DNA of 64,000 bases from the NCBI GenBank assembly GCA_047345645.1, contig JBLEFH010000009.1. One strand, 5' to 3'. The notes beneath the pieces were generated by a model. It ran no database searches, had not been told where the DNA came from, and worked only from the letters and a program-made list of their open reading frames with translations. Shown here in pieces: positions 24,943 to 33,267 of the stretch; the first letter of the stretch is position 1; every line of letters begins with the position of its first letter. The DNA is from JBLEFH01 sp047345645. GTDB taxonomy: Bacteria > Pseudomonadota > Alphaproteobacteria > Rhodobacterales > Rhodobacteraceae. Position numbers and translations under genes: made by a program.

Positions 24943-25703
24943 TCCAGATCCGCAATGTCCGCCACGCCATTCAGGGCACCGAGATCCTGAGCGAGACCAC
25001 TCTTGCGATCCCCGCGGGCAAGATCACCGCGCTGATCGGCCCCAATGGCGCGGGTAAATCAACCCTCTTAAGCCTCATGGGCCGCTTGCAACCGCTCGGT
25101 GAGGGCGCGATCTCCATCGACGATCTCGATGTGAGCGCGACGCCGACGGACACGCTCGCCCGCAAAGTCGCGATCATGACGCAAAAACAGCATCTTGGGA
25201 GCCGGTTGCGGGTGGGCGAGCTGGTCGGGTTCGGCCGCTGGCCGCATCACAAGGGCCGCCCCGGCCCCGCCGATCACGCGATGATCGAACAGGCGCTGGA
25301 CGAGATGGACCTCTCCGACATGCGCCACCGCTTCATCGACTCGCTCTCCGGCGGGCAGCAGCAACGCGCCTTCCTCGCCATGGCCCGTGCGCAGGACACG
25401 GACTGGCTCTTTCTCGACGAGCCGATCAACAATCTCGACATGGCCCATGCGGGCAAACTGATGCGCCAGCTCGACGCGCTCCGCCGCGCGGGCAAAAGCA
25501 TTGTCATCGTGCTGCATGACGTGAATTACGCCGCCTGTTGGGCCGACCATATCATCGCCATGAAAGACGGCGCGGTCCGCCATGAGGGCGCGCCCGAAGA
25601 GGTGCTGACCAAGGCCAATATCCACGGCCTCTACGGCATCGACGTGGAGGTCACGACCATAAACGGCAAGCTGATGGTCCTGCATCACTTGGGCGAGGCA
25701 TAG
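24939..25703 (+). CDS. Siderophore ABC transporter ATP-binding protein
   Basis: A 254-residue ABC ATPase of the FepC/YclP type. Walker A is GPNGAGKST (about residues 34-42), the signature LSGGQQQR and Walker B LFLDEPINNLD follow, and the switch His is in VLHDVNYA. It energises the two FecCD permeases upstream. The true start is the ATG at 24939 that overlaps the permease stop; an earlier in-frame ATG lies inside the permease gene. Confidence 0.95.
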   Translation: MIQIRNVRHAIQGTEILSETTLAIPAGKITALIGPNGAGKSTLLSLMGRLQPLGEGAISIDDLDVSATPTDTLARKVAIMTQKQHLGSRLRVGELVGFGRWPHHKGRPGPADHAMIEQALDEMDLSDMRHRFIDSLSGGQQQRAFLAMARAQDTDWLFLDEPINNLDMAHAGKLMRQLDALRRAGKSIVIVLHDVNYAACWADHIIAMKDGAVRHEGAPEEVLTKANIHGLYGIDVEVTTINGKLMVLHHLGEA

Positions 25704-25707
25704 AAAA

Positions 25708-25735
25708 AGGCCGCTGCGGTGAGCGGCCTCTCTTG
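25708..25735 (+). terminator. Terminator of the siderophore ABC operon
   Basis: AGGCCGCT and AGCGGCCT form an 8-bp stem around GCGGTG, followed by CTCTTGTCT. It begins four bases after the ATPase stop. Confidence 0.75.
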
Positions 25736-25752
25736 TCTAAGAAATAGCTACC

Positions 25753-25938
25753 TTAGTGGCAGTGATAAGGCTCCGACCCGGCATGGCAGCACTGGCCCTG
25801 AGGCGAGCTTTTCCGGCATCCGCCGCCATGCGCCGTTTCCTGCGACACCACAATCGGCGCGCTCGACATGGCCGCAAAACTGACCGAGGCAGGCATGGCC
25901 AAAACAACAGCGGTCGCGAAAAGATATATAGTTTTCAT
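25753..25938 (-). CDS. Secreted Cys/His-rich mini-protein
   Basis: A 61-residue protein with a Sec signal peptide (MKTIYLFATAVVLAMPASVSFA). The mature part of about 38 residues ends in a dense Cys/His tail: HGGGCRKSSPQGQCCHAGS then YHCH. Four Cys and four His in about 21 residues suggest metal binding or disulfides. Similar short proteins occur in other Rhodobacterales as far as I recall, but no function is assigned. It lies convergent to the siderophore ABC operon. GGGAAAC precedes the ATG at 25938. Confidence 0.7.
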   Translation of the reverse strand: MKTIYLFATAVVLAMPASVSFAAMSSAPIVVSQETAHGGGCRKSSPQGQCCHAGSEPYHCH

Positions 25939-26097
25939 AATGTTTCCCAACTTTTAATATAGTGTAACAATTCATTAAGAATTTTCGATTCGAGTCAAAA
26001 CGTATAAAATATTTGACATCGTTTCGTGGCGTCACTTCGCGGCTTGTGCGCGGCAAGGCGGGCTGGCACGGTGTCGACAGACACGAAGGAGGCCGCG

Positions 26098-26883
26098 ATG
26101 AAACTCAATCTCAATTCCGATCTGGGTGAAAGTTTCGGCCCTTGGGTCACGGGGCGCGATGCGGAGATGCTGGAGATTGTGCGCGCGGCGAACCTCGCTT
26201 GCGGGGCCCATGCGGGTGATCCGGTGGTGATGCGGGCGAGTGTGCGGGATTGCGTCGCCAAGGGTGTCGAGATCGGCGCGCATCCGGGATTTGCGGATTT
26301 GCAGGGCTTCGGGCGGCGCAATATGGCGCTCACGCCGGAGGAAATCACCCCGCTGGTGGCCGCGCAGATCGGCGCGCTTCAGGCGGTCGCGGCGCTGGAG
26401 GGCGGGACGGTGACGCATGTCAAACCCCATGGCGCGCTCAACAATATGGCCTCGGTGGACCGGGCCATGGCCGACGCGATTGCAGCCGGGATCAAGGGGG
26501 TTGCGCCGGATCTGATCCTGCTCGCGACCGCCACATCGGAGCTCGAAAACGCCGGGCGCGCGGCGGGTCTGCCGGTCGCCTGCGAGATTTTCGCGGACCG
26601 CACCTATCAGGCGGATGGCACGCTGACGCCGCGAAGCCAGCCGAATGCGCTTATCAAGGACCCGGCGCAATCGACGGATCAGATCCTGCGCTTTCTGGAG
26701 GCGGGCGCGATCATCCCGCTGGAGGGGGATCCGCTGCCGACCCAAATCCATTCCGTCTGCGTGCATGGGGACAAACCCGAAGCCGTTGCCCTCGCCGCAG
26801 CCGTTGCCAAAGCGCTGAAAGATCAGGGCATCACCCTGACAACGCTCACGGATGTCATGGGGCAAACCCGTCAACAGCATTGA
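26098..26883 (+). CDS. pxpA: 5-oxoprolinase subunit A (LamB/YcsF family)
   Basis: A 261-residue cytoplasmic protein with the LamB/YcsF family opening LNLNSDLGESFG and the blocks NLACGAHAGDP, GAHPGFADLQGFGRR, HVKPHGALNN and EIFADRTY. With PxpB and PxpC it forms the ATP-dependent 5-oxoprolinase that opens pyroglutamate to glutamate. Here neither pxpB nor pxpC is nearby; a TRAP transporter follows 51 bases downstream. AAGGAGG fixes the start at 26098. Either the partners lie elsewhere or this copy works on another substrate. Confidence 0.93.
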   Translation: MKLNLNSDLGESFGPWVTGRDAEMLEIVRAANLACGAHAGDPVVMRASVRDCVAKGVEIGAHPGFADLQGFGRRNMALTPEEITPLVAAQIGALQAVAALEGGTVTHVKPHGALNNMASVDRAMADAIAAGIKGVAPDLILLATATSELENAGRAAGLPVACEIFADRTYQADGTLTPRSQPNALIKDPAQSTDQILRFLEAGAIIPLEGDPLPTQIHSVCVHGDKPEAVALAAAVAKALKDQGITLTTLTDVMGQTRQQH

Positions 26884-26934
26884 CGCAAGGGCGCGGCGCT
26901 GACTAGGCTTCTTGCCACAACAGGGAGTCTTTTT

Positions 26935-27894
26935 ATGAAACGACTATACGCATCGCTTCTGGCGGCGCTGGCCACGCCCGCTGTCGCGGCGGACTGGAAC
27001 ATGGCCACGCCCTATCCGGACGCGACTTTCCACACGCAAAACATCCGCGAATTCGCCGAAGCCGTCGCAGAGCAAACCGATGGCGCGCTGAATATCACGG
27101 TCCATTCCGGCGGCTCGCTCTTCGAGCATTCGGACATCAAACCCTCGGTCCGCGACGGGCTGGCGGAGGCGGGCGAGTTCTTCATGTCCACCGCCTCCAA
27201 TGACAATGCGGTTTACGGTGTCGATAGCTGGCCGTTCCTCGCAACCACATTCGAGCAGGCCGACAAGCTTTGGGAAGCGCAAAAGCCGGTGGTTGAGCAG
27301 CTTCTGGAGGAGGAAGGGCTGGTCGCGCTTTACGCCGTGCCATGGCCGCCGCAGGGCCTTTACACCAAGGAGCCGGTCGAGACGGTCGCCGATCTCGAAG
27401 GGCTGAAATTCCGCACCTATAACCCGACGCTGGATGCCTTTGCGCAGGCCCTTGGCGCCGCGCCCACGCAGGTGGAAGCCACGGATATTCCGCAAGCTTT
27501 CTCCACCGGCCGGGTCGAGGCAATGATCACCTCGCCAACCACGGGCGTGAACACGCAAGCCTGGGATTATGTCGGCCATTTCACCAATATTCAGGCGTGG
27601 ATTCCGAAAAACATCATCGTCGCCAACAAGCGCGCCTTTGACAGCCTCGATGACGCGACCAAGGAGACGGTCATGACCCTCGCCGCCGAAGCCGCCACAC
27701 GGGGCGCGGAGATGGCGCAGGCCGAGACCACCGAAATGGTCGAACAGCTCAAGGAAAGCGGCATGGAAGTGCATGAGCCGAGCGAGGAATTGCTGGCCGG
27801 GCTGCAAGATGCCGGGGCCGCTGTGGTCACGCAGTTCACGCAGGAGCCGAGCGACGAGTTGACCGAAGTTCTGAACGCCTATGAGGCGGAATGA
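26935..27894 (+). CDS. dctP: TRAP transporter substrate-binding protein DctP
   Basis: A 319-residue periplasmic receptor of the DctP family. The signal peptide (residues 1-18, ending AVAA) is followed by WNMATPYP and the helical EFAEAVAEQTDGALNITVHSG-type start. FRTYNPTLDAFAQALGAAPTQV contains the ligand-carboxylate Arg region, and GRVEAMITSPTTG is the usual hinge block. A dicarboxylate or pyroglutamate-like ligand is plausible beside pxpA, but this is inference. Its stop overlaps dctQ by four bases. Confidence 0.93.
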   Translation: MKRLYASLLAALATPAVAADWNMATPYPDATFHTQNIREFAEAVAEQTDGALNITVHSGGSLFEHSDIKPSVRDGLAEAGEFFMSTASNDNAVYGVDSWPFLATTFEQADKLWEAQKPVVEQLLEEEGLVALYAVPWPPQGLYTKEPVETVADLEGLKFRTYNPTLDAFAQALGAAPTQVEATDIPQAFSTGRVEAMITSPTTGVNTQAWDYVGHFTNIQAWIPKNIIVANKRAFDSLDDATKETVMTLAAEAATRGAEMAQAETTEMVEQLKESGMEVHEPSEELLAGLQDAGAAVVTQFTQEPSDELTEVLNAYEAE

Positions 27895-28418
27895 GGTCCG
27901 CGCTTGATACGCTTTACAGGGTCGCCGGTGCGCTGGCGGCCCTTTTGCTGGTGCTGATCTGCGCGCTCATCACGGCGCAGGTGGTGCTGAACACCCTCTC
28001 CAAACTCGGGATCGTGAACCTCACCATCCCCTCCTATGCCGATTTTTCGGGCTTCATGCTGTCGGCCTCGACCTTCCTCGCGCTCGCCTACACGCTGCGC
28101 CATGGCGGGCATATCCGCGTGACGCTGGTGGAGCAGCGCCTGCCAAGCGCGGTTCAGCGCTGGACCCGCGCTATCGCCGCCGCCGCCGGTGTGTTCGTCG
28201 CGGGCGGCGCGACCGTCTTCGCCGCGCGCCTCTGCTGGCAAAGCTATGATTTTGGGGACAAATCCTCCGGCATGATCCCGGTGCAGATCTGGATTCCGCA
28301 AGCGGCCATGATCCTCGGCCTCGCCATTTTCACCCTCGCGCTGATCGACGAGCTTTTGCATGTCCTGCGCACGGGTCATTTCAGTTTCGAGAAAGAGGAG
28401 GACGGCCGCGATGTCTGA
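27891..28418 (+). CDS. dctQ: TRAP transporter small permease DctQ
   Basis: A 175-residue protein with four membrane segments and the DctQ pattern FLALAYTLRHGGHIRVTLVEQRLP. It joins the binding protein to the large permease. ATGA overlap with dctP and an 8-base overlap with dctM show an operon. Confidence 0.92.
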   Translation: MRSALDTLYRVAGALAALLLVLICALITAQVVLNTLSKLGIVNLTIPSYADFSGFMLSASTFLALAYTLRHGGHIRVTLVEQRLPSAVQRWTRAIAAAAGVFVAGGATVFAARLCWQSYDFGDKSSGMIPVQIWIPQAAMILGLAIFTLALIDELLHVLRTGHFSFEKEEDGRDV

Positions 28419-29703
28419 ATTTCTGCCCGCCCTCACCGTTCTCGTCGTCCTTTTCGGCTTTCTCGGCCTCGGGGTCTGGGTCGGCATCGCGCTGACCCTT
28501 GTGGGCGGCGTCGCCATGGCGCTCTTCTCACCCGCCCCCTTGGGCAAAGTCCTCGCCACAACCTTCTGGGGCAACAGCGACGACTGGGCCCTCGCCGCCC
28601 TCCCGCTCTTCATCTGGATGGGGGAAATCCTGTTCCGCTCTCGCCTTTCCGAAGACATGTTCCGCGGCCTCGCCCCGTGGATGCGCGGCCTGCCGGGACG
28701 GCTCCTCCACGTCAACATCTTCGGATGCGCCATCTTCGCCGCCGTCTCCGGCTCCTCCGCCGCGACCGCCGCAACCATCGGCAAACTCTCCCTGCCGGAG
28801 CTCAAAGAACGCGGCTATCCCGAACGCATGGCCCTCGGCACCCTCGCGGGCTCCGCCACGCTCGGCCTGCTGATCCCGCCCTCGATCATCCTCATCGTTT
28901 ATGGCGTGGCGACCGAGCAAAGCATCGCGCGGCTCTTTATCGCCGGGATCGGGCCGGGCCTGCTGCTGGTCTCGCTCTTTGTGGGCTATGTGGTCCTCTG
29001 GTCGCTGACACAGCGCGAAAGCCTGCCCGACATGCCCACTACCACCTGGGCCGAGAAATTCGCCGCCGCCCGCCGCCTCATCCCGGTGATGCTGCTGATT
29101 ATCGGCGTCATTGGCGCGATCTATGCGGGCCTCGCCTCACCCACCGATGCCGCCGCCGTCGGCGTGGTGCTGGCGCTGGTGATCTCCTGGGCAGGCGGCT
29201 CGCTCAATTGGCAGACCTTCCGCGAAGGTCTGATGGGCGCGCTCATCACCTCCACCATGATCGCCTTCATCCTCGCGGGTGCCGGGTTCCTCACCACCGC
29301 CATGGCCTTCACCGGCCTGCCGCGCGCACTGGCGAACGCCATCGGCGGGCTTGGCCTCTCCAATGCGGGCCTCCTCGCAGCTCTGACGATCTTCTTCATC
29401 ATCATGGGCTGTTTTCTCGACGGTATCTCGGTCGTGGTCCTCACCACCTCCGTCATCATGCCGATGATCACCCAGGCCGGGATCGACCCGCTCTGGTTCG
29501 GCGTCTTCCTCGTGGTGGTGGTGGAGATGAGCCAGATCACCCCGCCGGTCGGCTTCAACCTCTTCGTGATCCAGAGCCAGACCGGGCGCGACATCCTCTA
29601 TGTCGCCCGCGCCGCGCTGCCCTTCTTCCTGCTGCTGCTGCTAGGGGTGGCCCTCATCTGCATCTTCCCTGGCATCGTCACCTGGCTGCCGACGCAGATG
29701 TAG
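28411..29703 (+). CDS. dctM: TRAP transporter large permease DctM
   Basis: A 430-residue membrane protein with about twelve segments that carries out ion-coupled solute import. GAVSGSSAATAATIGK-type and GSATLGLLIPPSIILIVYG segments and the MEMSQITPPVGFNLF-like end are DctM hallmarks. The start is the ATG at 28411, which overlaps dctQ by eight bases; an earlier in-frame ATG lies inside dctQ. Confidence 0.94.
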   Translation: MSEFLPALTVLVVLFGFLGLGVWVGIALTLVGGVAMALFSPAPLGKVLATTFWGNSDDWALAALPLFIWMGEILFRSRLSEDMFRGLAPWMRGLPGRLLHVNIFGCAIFAAVSGSSAATAATIGKLSLPELKERGYPERMALGTLAGSATLGLLIPPSIILIVYGVATEQSIARLFIAGIGPGLLLVSLFVGYVVLWSLTQRESLPDMPTTTWAEKFAAARRLIPVMLLIIGVIGAIYAGLASPTDAAAVGVVLALVISWAGGSLNWQTFREGLMGALITSTMIAFILAGAGFLTTAMAFTGLPRALANAIGGLGLSNAGLLAALTIFFIIMGCFLDGISVVVLTTSVIMPMITQAGIDPLWFGVFLVVVVEMSQITPPVGFNLFVIQSQTGRDILYVARAALPFFLLLLLGVALICIFPGIVTWLPTQM

Positions 29704-29725
29704 CGCCCATGCCGAACCGGCATGA

Positions 29726-29766
29726 GCCGCGGGCAAGGCGGTCCCATTGGGACCCCTGCCCGCGGC
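29726..29766. terminator. Nested hairpin between convergent dctM and GMC genes
   Basis: GCCGCGGGCA pairs with TGCCCGCGGC over 10 bp, and an inner GGTCCC/GGGACC stem sits in the loop. It lies between two convergent stops (29703 and 29768) and probably ends transcription from both sides, although T runs are weak. Confidence 0.7.
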
Positions 29767-29767
29767 T

Positions 29768-31408
29768 TCACACCCCGGCCAAAATCCAGCGCGCGGCTTT
29801 CTCGGCGATCATCATGGTCGGCGCATTGGTGTTGCCGCTGGTGATCTTCGGCATCACGCTCGCATCGACCACCCGCAGCCCCTCAATCCCGCGCAGCCGC
29901 AGATGCGGATCGACCACCGCCATCGGGTCATCGTCGCGCCCCATCTTCGCCGTGCCAACCGGGTGGAAAATCGTCGTGCCGATCTCTCCCGCCGCTTTCG
30001 CAAGCTCTTCATCGCTTTGCAACTCGGCTCCCGGTTTGAACTCCTCGGGCCGGTATTTCGCCAGCGCGGGCTGCGCGGCAATCTCCCGCGCCCGGCGGAT
30101 CGCATCCGCCGCCACCTGTTTATCCGCATCCGTCGCAAGATAATTCGGCTGGATCACCGGCGCGGCCATCGGGTCATTGCCAGCAATCTCGACGCTCCCC
30201 CGGCTCGTCGGGTTGAGCGGCACCGCGCTCGCCGTAAAGGCCGGGAAGTCATGCAGATCGCCCCCGAAACTGTCGAGACTGAGCGGCTGAACATGAAACT
30301 CGATATTCGCATGGGGCTGCGCCGCGCTGGAGCGCAAGAACACGGCCAACTGGCTCGGCGCCATGCTCATCGGCCCGGAGCGCGTCAGCGCATATTCCAG
30401 CCCGATCTTCGCTTTCCCCCAAAGGCTCCGCGCCCGCATATTGAGCGTCGGCACATTCTCGACCTTGAAGATCGTGCGCAGTTGCAAATGGTCCATCAGG
30501 TTCTGGCCGACCCCCGGCAGATCATGGCGAACCTCCACCCCGTGCTTTTGCAAAAGCGCCCCCGGCCCGATGCCCGAAAGCTGCAAAATCTGCGGCGTCC
30601 CGATCGCGCCGGCGGAGAGGATGACTTCGCGCTCCGCGCTGATCTCGACCCCCTCACCGCCGCGCCGGAGCCGGACCCCGTTGCAGCGCTTGGCGTCATC
30701 AATCACCAAACGCTCCACATGCGCGCCGGTCATCACCGTCAGGTTCTCGCGCCCCTTCACCGGGTTCAAAAACGCCCGCGCCGCGCTCCAGCGCCAGCCG
30801 CCCTTTTGCGTCACCTCGAAATAGCCGACGCCGAGATTGTCGCCCGCGTTGAAATCCTCGCTGCGCGGCACCCCGGCCTCCACGGCGGCTTCGGCAAACG
30901 CGTCCAGAATTTCCCATTTGAGCCGCTGTTTCTCGACCCTTAGCTCTCCGCCCGTCCCGTGCATATCGGAAAACCGCGTATTGCCCGAAGCCGGATCGCC
31001 GTCGTCGAGCCGGTAGTGGTTTTCATGCACCTTGAAATCGGGCAGCGTCTCCTCCCAGCCCCATTCCGTCGCGCCCGTCTCCTCCGCCCAGCCGTCATAA
31101 TCCCGCGCCTGACCGCGCATATAGATCATGCCGTTGATCGAGGAACAGCCGCCCAGAACCTTGCCGCGCGGGAATTTCAGGCTCCGCCCGTTCAGGCCCT
31201 CCGCCGGTGCGGTGTTGTAGAGCCAGTCCGTCCGCGGGTTGCCGATGCAGTAGAGATAGCCGACCGGGATGTGAATCCAGTGGTAATTGTCGCGACCGCC
31301 CGCCTCGATGAGTAGCACGCGGTTGGCGGGGTCGGCGGAGAGGCGATTGGCGAGCACACATCCGGCGCTCCCGGCCCCGATGATGATGAAATCATAGCGC
31401 TCCGCCAT
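29768..31408 (-). CDS. GMC family FAD-dependent oxidoreductase (choline-dehydrogenase-like)
   Basis: A 546-residue flavoprotein of the glucose-methanol-choline family, of usual length. IIGAGSAGCVLANRLS at the start binds FAD; PRGKVLGGCSSINGMIYMRG is GMC signature 1 and GAIGTPQILQLSGIGP signature 2. The C-terminal active site has the conserved His/Asn pair region (FHPVGTAKMG and SGNTNAPTMMIAEKAA). The alcohol or polyol oxidised is unknown. It is the last gene of an operon with the aminotransferase and sulfotransferase-like genes, 13 bases after the latter. Confidence 0.93.
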   Translation of the reverse strand: MAERYDFIIIGAGSAGCVLANRLSADPANRVLLIEAGGRDNYHWIHIPVGYLYCIGNPRTDWLYNTAPAEGLNGRSLKFPRGKVLGGCSSINGMIYMRGQARDYDGWAEETGATEWGWEETLPDFKVHENHYRLDDGDPASGNTRFSDMHGTGGELRVEKQRLKWEILDAFAEAAVEAGVPRSEDFNAGDNLGVGYFEVTQKGGWRWSAARAFLNPVKGRENLTVMTGAHVERLVIDDAKRCNGVRLRRGGEGVEISAEREVILSAGAIGTPQILQLSGIGPGALLQKHGVEVRHDLPGVGQNLMDHLQLRTIFKVENVPTLNMRARSLWGKAKIGLEYALTRSGPMSMAPSQLAVFLRSSAAQPHANIEFHVQPLSLDSFGGDLHDFPAFTASAVPLNPTSRGSVEIAGNDPMAAPVIQPNYLATDADKQVAADAIRRAREIAAQPALAKYRPEEFKPGAELQSDEELAKAAGEIGTTIFHPVGTAKMGRDDDPMAVVDPHLRLRGIEGLRVVDASVMPKITSGNTNAPTMMIAEKAARWILAGV

Positions 31409-31421
31409 GTCGCCTCCCCCT

Positions 31422-32156
31422 TTATGCCGCCTTCAGCTTATGCGCCGCCAAGGTCTCGTAAGCCGGGCGCAGCGCCTCGGCCAGCTTGGCCAATTCCCCG
31501 CTCAGTTCCGGCAACGGCCCTTCCGCACCGGCAAATCCCGTGGACGCGTTGACCGAGCCATACCAGACCTTGCCCCAGATTCCGTCCTCCGGCATCGGCC
31601 CTTCCTTCCACCGCAGCATCTTGTCGGAAAACGGAATTTCCAGCGCCTCGCAAAGCGCGCGGAGGGTCATATGCGGGTCCTCGCGAATGTCCGCGCTGTC
31701 GATCACCAGCGGCGCATCGCCCGAACGGCTCGCCATTTCCTCAAAGAGCGACAGTTGCCGGTCAAAGCCAAGCTCCCAGCGATCCGGCAGCCCGCGCTTG
31801 TCCGAAAAACTCGCGACCACGCGCTCCGGCTCGCGGATCAGGAACACATTTTTCACGCCGCGCATCCATGCCGTGCTCATATCGTCCAGCATATGCTGCG
31901 CCATGTGCTTTTGATACTGGATCGGCTGGCTCACGAGACCATGCGCGAGCTCCCCGGCAACAACCTGCCAATCCTGCGGCTGGCTTTGCAAAATCTCCTC
32001 GCGCATCGGATGGTCGAACCCGGTTTTGGCGAGGTAATGGGCATAAAACGGTTCGTCGATCACCGCCGTATCGCCGCGCGCGCCGAAACTGCGCATCATG
32101 GCGGTAGAGAGGTTGCGCGGGCCGGACCACATTGCGATGCGAATTGTGTCAGCCAT
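31422..32156 (-). CDS. Sulfotransferase-like P-loop protein
   Basis: A 244-residue protein whose start (MWSGPRNLSTAMMRSFGARG) has the 5'-PAPS-binding P-loop pattern of the sulfotransferase superfamily; FLIREPERVVASFS is the 3'-phosphate-binding block. It lacks membrane segments. Its ATG overlaps the aminotransferase stop by eight bases. Proteins of this type sit beside class IV aminotransferases in other Rhodobacterales, as far as I recall. The acceptor is unknown, and it may not transfer sulfate at all. Confidence 0.8.
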   Translation of the reverse strand: MADTIRIAMWSGPRNLSTAMMRSFGARGDTAVIDEPFYAHYLAKTGFDHPMREEILQSQPQDWQVVAGELAHGLVSQPIQYQKHMAQHMLDDMSTAWMRGVKNVFLIREPERVVASFSDKRGLPDRWELGFDRQLSLFEEMASRSGDAPLVIDSADIREDPHMTLRALCEALEIPFSDKMLRWKEGPMPEDGIWGKVWYGSVNASTGFAGAEGPLPELSGELAKLAEALRPAYETLAAHKLKAA

Positions 32157-33060
32157 GAACCTTCTCCTTGTATAAATCCCTGATTTTGCGGGTCATCGGC
32201 CCGGCCGTGCCGTCGCCAATCTGCCGCCCGTCAATCTCGCTCACCGGGGTCTGCGCGCCGAAGGTCCCGGTCAGAAACGCCTCATCCGCGCTATAAGTCT
32301 CGACCAGCGAGAAATTGCGCTCATGCACCGGAATGCCGTTCTCGCGGCAAATGTCGATCACCGCCTGGCGGGTGATCCCGTTCATGCAATAATCACCATT
32401 CGACGTCCAAACCTCGCCATGTTTCACGATGAAGAAATTGCAGCCATTGGTGGTCGAGACAAAGCCCTGCGGGTCCAGCATCAGCGCCTCATCCGCCCCC
32501 GCCTTTTGCGCGGCGATACAGGCGAGGATGCAGTTGAGTTTGGAATGCGAATTCAGTTTCGCATCCTGCGCCATCGGCATGCCGCGCACATTCGGCACGG
32601 TGGCGAGGCGAATACCCTGCGCCATCCGGTCCACGGGCACGGAATGTTCCATGATGATGCAGATCGTCGGCCCCGATTGCGACAGGCGCGGATCCTGAAA
32701 CGGATGGGTTTTCGGCCCGCGCGTGACCATGAGGCGGGCATGGGCGTCGGTTGTCATCCCATTCGCCTCGGCGGTCTCAAAAAGCGCCGCTTTCAGCGCC
32801 TCCGGTGTCATGCCGATGTCGAGATCGAGCACCTTCGCGCCCTCGAAAAGCCGCGCAATATGCTGATCGAGAAAGGCAAAGTCGCCCTGATAGAGCCGCA
32901 GCCCCTCCCAGATCCCGTCGCCCATCATGAAGCCGGAATCGTAGACCGAGACCTTGGCCTCCGCCTTCGGAACCAGGTCTCCATTCAGCCAGATTTTCAG
33001 ATCGTCATTGCGCGCATCATGCGCCGCATCATGCGTCGAACGGTGGTTGTCTTGTGTCAA
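32149..33060 (-). CDS. Class IV PLP aminotransferase (BCAT/D-amino-acid transaminase family)
   Basis: A 303-residue fold type IV PLP enzyme. VYDSGFMMGDGIWEGLRLY and the PLP Lys in NSHSKLNCIL (Lys174) are typical, as is GFVSTTNGCNFFIV. Family members act on branched-chain L-amino acids, D-amino acids or 4-amino-4-deoxychorismate; the sequence does not settle which. The gene appears to use a TTG start at 33060, with GGGAG seven bases before; no in-frame ATG precedes the conserved part. It is the first gene of the operon that ends in the GMC oxidoreductase. Confidence 0.88.
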   Translation of the reverse strand: MTQDNHRSTHDAAHDARNDDLKIWLNGDLVPKAEAKVSVYDSGFMMGDGIWEGLRLYQGDFAFLDQHIARLFEGAKVLDLDIGMTPEALKAALFETAEANGMTTDAHARLMVTRGPKTHPFQDPRLSQSGPTICIIMEHSVPVDRMAQGIRLATVPNVRGMPMAQDAKLNSHSKLNCILACIAAQKAGADEALMLDPQGFVSTTNGCNFFIVKHGEVWTSNGDYCMNGITRQAVIDICRENGIPVHERNFSLVETYSADEAFLTGTFGAQTPVSEIDGRQIGDGTAGPMTRKIRDLYKEKVHG

Positions 33061-33267
33061 ATGTCATCTCCCTGAGCGGGAGCCTAACGCGACTGACAGT
33101 TCACGGAAAGGTAAAAACTCATGAAACCCTTGAAAATAAGCCAAAAACGTTGATGAAAAGTGGCGGCGCGACACTTGGGCGCATCCGCGCCCTTGCGCCA
33201 TTCCCTCAATCGGATAGAAGCGCTCAATCAACCGCGCCTTAAGGTGCGATCAGGGATAACAGGGACC

